Assembly: GCA_027943245.1 (NCBI GenBank)
Contig: JANDJZ010001165.1
Span: 1 to 10,707 of the forward strand
Direction: 5' to 3'
Length of the DNA: 10,707 bases
DNA from: Acanthamoeba sp. SK_2022b
Taxonomy: Eukaryota > Discosea > Longamoebia > Acanthamoebidae
Shown here: positions 8,160 through 10,707 of the stretch, piece by piece
Layout of the letters: every line of letters starts with the position of its first letter
Numbering within the stretch: position 1 is the stretch's first letter
Notes under the pieces: generated by a model
Told to the model about the DNA's origin: nothing
Seen by the model: only the letters and a program-made list of their open reading frames with translations
The model's database searches: none
Program-made: the position numbers and the translations under genes

Positions 8160-8272
8160 ATGACTCCACGCAACAAGTTTACACCCGCGAAAAGGCCAAG
8201 AGCCTCCACGCCCACCATGGCAGCCTCTCCAGCACAAGCTTCATCTCCGGAGGTTCGGGTCCCACCACATGA
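8154..8272 (+). other. Alternative last exon of the LRR gene, overlapping the next gene in another frame
   Basis: An acceptor (attcattccag, 8143-8153) followed by an open frame to TGA 8270-8272 would add 39 residues after LKELKLDD, beginning VIYDSTQQVYTREK and ending SGGSGPTT. Its phase exactly matches a donor at 7704 in LRR exon 7. Third codon positions are GC-rich, as in the LRR exons. AATAAA stands 13 bases past the stop (8285-8290). Against it, the same bases also make a good first exon for the downstream gene, and the intron would be 450 bases in a gene whose others are 64-99. Confidence 0.4.
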
Positions 8273-9509
8273 TAAATTTACACCAATAAAGCATTGCTCT
8301 TAAAGTTAATCAAAAATGAGTGGTCCACCAGCTTAAAACCTTGTTACCTTGCTCTGGCACAGGTGCGGGCCCTGCTGCAAGGTACCCCTCTCTTATTTGC
8401 CCGCCAGAGCACACGCCCGCCGTTGAATTAATGTGTGATGGCGCTCCCCACAAGGCTGGGTGGGCCAGGTTATGGAGGATCCCACCGAGGCCAAACGCGA
8501 CCAGGCCTTTGTTCTCCTGCTCCTAAGCTTAAACATGTTGCCCAATACCGCCCAAGAGCTGCCGCCGTTTCTCGTCGACGCTCTTCAACGACAGGTTGTT
8601 GGTGTGTTGTTGGTGTTGTTGTTGCATTTTTTGTGGTGACTCACTTAATTCTCGTGATCTCCGCTCAGGCCGAGGCGCGCGAAGGTGGCCAGGCCGTCGC
8701 CGATCACATGGCGGCGAGGGAGCGGCGGCTTGTCCGTCTCATGCGCACGAGCAATCGTGAGTTCACGCCCGTGGCCAGCTGGGATCCCGCACTCTCGGCC
8801 ATCCTGGTACCGATGCTCGGCCCTAGCAGTACTGTGTCGTCTGCAGTGCGGTCCACGCTCACCTGATGGGCCGCCATACTACTGTCTACAGTCGAGTGAA
8901 AAGACGCCGGACACGCTCAAGGTGGCGCTGATCGAACACCTGAGCACCAAGGGCGTTGGAGCCGACGTAGCCGGGGTCACTCGACTCCTGTCGGAGCGCA
9001 TCGTCTCGAGGCCCGATACCAACGACAAGACTCGCGCTTGCGCCCTTCTCACTATGGACCGGCTCGCAGGGTTCGCTTGCTTTCCCTTGGATTACGGCCA
9101 CTCCCTGAACCTCACTGGGTGCTTGCAACGTTGTGTGTTTGTGTTGTAGAACGCCCCAAGCCAATCAAGAGCTGGCGAGCAACCTGCTGAGCCTCTACGC
9201 AGCAGGTGAGCCCTGTCCCCTATCCCACCTTCTCTCTCAGCTGCTTGCTTCGGCTCCCTGCTGGGGAGCACACGCTCACACGCAGCGTCGAAAGACACGG
9301 GGGCAGGTGTTGGCTCTTTCGGTCTGTTGGCGCAGACGACCTTGGCCCTGGTGAGCCTGCGGTGCCTTGGGGAGCAGGCGCCTGGCTCCATGTTTGACCA
9401 CGTGGCCTATGCTCTGGCGCATGACCAAGCAGTGTCCGCCGCTTGGGCCACCTTTGAAGGTTCTCACAACACAAACCACACATCACACACATCACACACA
9501 TCACACACA

Positions 9510-9558
<49 letters not shown>

Positions 9559-10001
9559 CGCACAACACGCACAACACGCACAACACGCACAACACGCACG
9601 CACGCACAATAAGGAGCTCTAATCGCAATAAGCTCTCTAAAATATAGGAGGGGAGTCGTTGCTTGAACCTCCGGACCAGTCGAGGATGTTGAACGTCCTG
9701 GAGGAGGTCGCAGGCAGTCTGTCTCGGTCCGACCTATTGGAGCAGCTGAAGAAGATCGGCATCTCATGCTGGAGCATGCTCTCGCCGCGTGTGTTCTGGC
9801 CCGGCCTCGCTCCTCGCTCGTTTCCCGAAGTATGTTAAGCACGCGCGCGCAGTGTTCCCATAGGAATGCTCATGTCGTCTCGTTCTTCAGTTGTTCTATC
9901 GTTGCATTGTTGCCGTGACGTCTGAGCGGGTCAAGCAACAGCTGGCGCACAGCTTGCTGGACCAGCTGGCCCTGGTAGCCAACGACGATGCGCTGTACGT
10001 C

Positions 10002-10078
<77 letters not shown>

Positions 10079-10610
10079 CACAACACACAACCGCAGCTGT
10101 ACCCAAACGGTTGGTTGGTTACGATGCCCCACGTGCGGGCCGTGGTGAGAAACGCCGAGCGTGACGGGGCGGTGCGAGGAAGCGCGCTCACCGCACTCTC
10201 CTTCATCGCCCCGCTGGACGCGGCAACGAGCGACGGCCCGTCGGCCCTGGCGGGGGACAACCTGCGGCGTGCTGTGGCCGTCCTGGGCTCCTGCCTGCCC
10301 GCTCCCGCGGGCCACGTGTGGCCGCTGCGCGACTTGGCGGCCACGGCCGTCGCCAAGGTCGTGGCCGCGACGGGCGACCAGTCGGTCTGCGCTGTGCTTC
10401 CCCCCGAGCTGCGGACGCTGGTGGGCCACAAGGCGGTGGTCATCTCGCCCGACCAATCGCCGCAGCGTCACCTCGAGGTGCGCCTTTCTCTGGACATGCT
10501 TGTGCACGAATGTCGACACTAATAATGGCCTTACGCCACGCTTGAGCAGTGGTGCGCGGCCCTGGGCGTGTGTCGATTGCTCCTGCGCGTTCGAAATGTG
10601 ACCCAACGCG
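8160..10610 (+). CDS. Unrecognised all-helical (HEAT/ARM-like) protein with N-terminal NLS-like tail (3' partial, at least 11 exons)
   Basis: Exons are 8160-8252, 8363-8381, 8455-8594, 8669-8806, 8892-9070, 9150-9205, 9307-9459, 9648-9829, 9891-9998, 10097-10477 and 10550-10610, then a gtatgt donor. Phases are consistent throughout and 503 residues are visible. The first ATG is 8160; a second at 8217 has a near-ideal CCACCATGG context. Residues 1-31 are rich in TP/SP and contain PAKRPRA (9-15), which is NLS-like. The rest is a run of amphipathic helices, such as LKVALIEHLSTKGVGADV and LAHSLLDQLALVANDD, without catalytic motifs or membrane segments, as in HEAT/ARM solenoids. I do not recognise the family. 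Doubtful points are the 19-base exon 2, the exon 4 end (8806, or 8845 with a 46-base intron) and the exon 8 start (9648 or 9651, a tandem AG acceptor). It could be a nuclear scaffold, but that is inference. Confidence 0.7.
8285..8290 (+). terminator. Candidate AATAAA poly(A) signal
   Basis: Canonical AATAAA on the plus strand, 13 bases after the TGA of the alternative LRR last exon. In the competing model it lies inside intron 1 of the helical-protein gene. Its use would support the longer LRR transcript. Confidence 0.35.
9481..9600. repeat. Compound satellite: CATCACACA x4, (CA)20, CACAACACG x4
   Basis: Inside the 188-base intron 9460-9647, four copies of the 9-mer CATCACACA (9481-9516) run into an uninterrupted (CA)n at 9511-9551. 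After a short CG-interrupted stretch come four copies of a different 9-mer, CACAACACG (9561-9596), and CACG units. Without the tract the intron would be near the usual length for this window. Confidence 0.95.
10003..10075. repeat. (AC)36 microsatellite in an intron
   Basis: Uninterrupted AC dinucleotides fill most of the 98-base intron 9999-10096. The tract starts four bases after the donor GT and ends about 20 bases before the acceptor, leaving very little other intron sequence. Confidence 0.97.
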
Positions 10611-10624
10611 GTATGTCACTGGGC

Positions 10625-10627
<3 letters not shown>

Positions 10628-10700
<73 letters not shown>

Positions 10701-10707
10701 TGTGTGT
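10628..10707. repeat. (GT)n microsatellite running off the window end
   Basis: GT dinucleotides run from 10628 to the last base, with one interruption (ttt near 10697-10699). The tract begins 18 bases after the gtatgt donor at 10611, so it lies in the next intron of the helical-protein gene. It has the opposite sense to the two CA tracts upstream. Confidence 0.95.

Noticed and set aside
9220..9609. Long minus-strand ORFs of Cys-Val repeats across the CA tracts (also 9896-10606)
   Set aside because: They are frames created by dinucleotide repeats opposite well-supported exons. There is no start context and no domain.
1..10707. Mobile element, CRISPR array, toxin-antitoxin, viral gene or other defence system
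   Set aside because: No transposase, integrase, terminal repeats, spacer-repeat pattern or phage-type gene was found on either strand. All long frames are explained by seven spliced or RNA genes.

Overview
The window looks like a piece of nuclear genome from a GC-rich, intron-dense, gene-compact protist. The many short GT-AG introns (about 45 to 110 bases), GC-rich third codon positions, short gene spacing, a secreted proteinase-K-like protease and (CA)n/(TG)n tracts all fit an Acanthamoeba-like amoebozoan. The organism is inferred from style only. No virus, transposon, CRISPR array or bacterial operon is visible. The window reads as ordinary euchromatin with some unusual details.

Layout, left to right. 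(1) 1-988, minus: a class I SAM-dependent methyltransferase in five visible exons, cut off at the window edge. (2) 1088-1519, plus: a 99-residue DUF4476-like protein in three exons, head to head with gene 1 with only 99 bases between the start codons. (3) 1715-3247, minus: a 374-residue protein with four CBS motifs (AMPK-gamma/SNF4-like) in seven exons, starting with an N-myristoylation-type MGNVES sequence and convergent with gene 2. (4) 3771-3843, plus: a tRNA-Asn(GTT) with bacterial-like acceptor features. (5) 3910-5821, minus: a 433-residue secreted subtilisin-family (S8/proteinase K-like) preproprotease in eight exons. (6) 6189-7726 (or to 8272), plus: a leucine-rich-repeat protein of about 13 repeats, divergent from the protease. 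(7) 8160 to beyond 10610, plus: an unrecognised, probably all-helical (HEAT/ARM-like) protein in at least eleven exons. Several of its introns carry long (CA)n or (TG)n tracts.

Exons were joined by hand, choosing GT-AG borders that keep the frame and restore known family motifs. For six genes the summed exon phases close exactly. The seventh is truncated at its 3' end. The weakest points are the 3' end of the LRR gene, the first three exons of the helical gene, and the 45-base intron of the CBS gene.

The genes do not form an obvious pathway. The observations most worth checking are: a 119-base segment that fits as the last LRR exon in one frame and the first exon of the next gene in another; complementary (CA)n and (TG)n introns bracketing exons of the helical gene; the bacterial-type tRNA-Asn; a strong preference for C at intron position +4; and the CBS protein with its own predicted lipid anchor.
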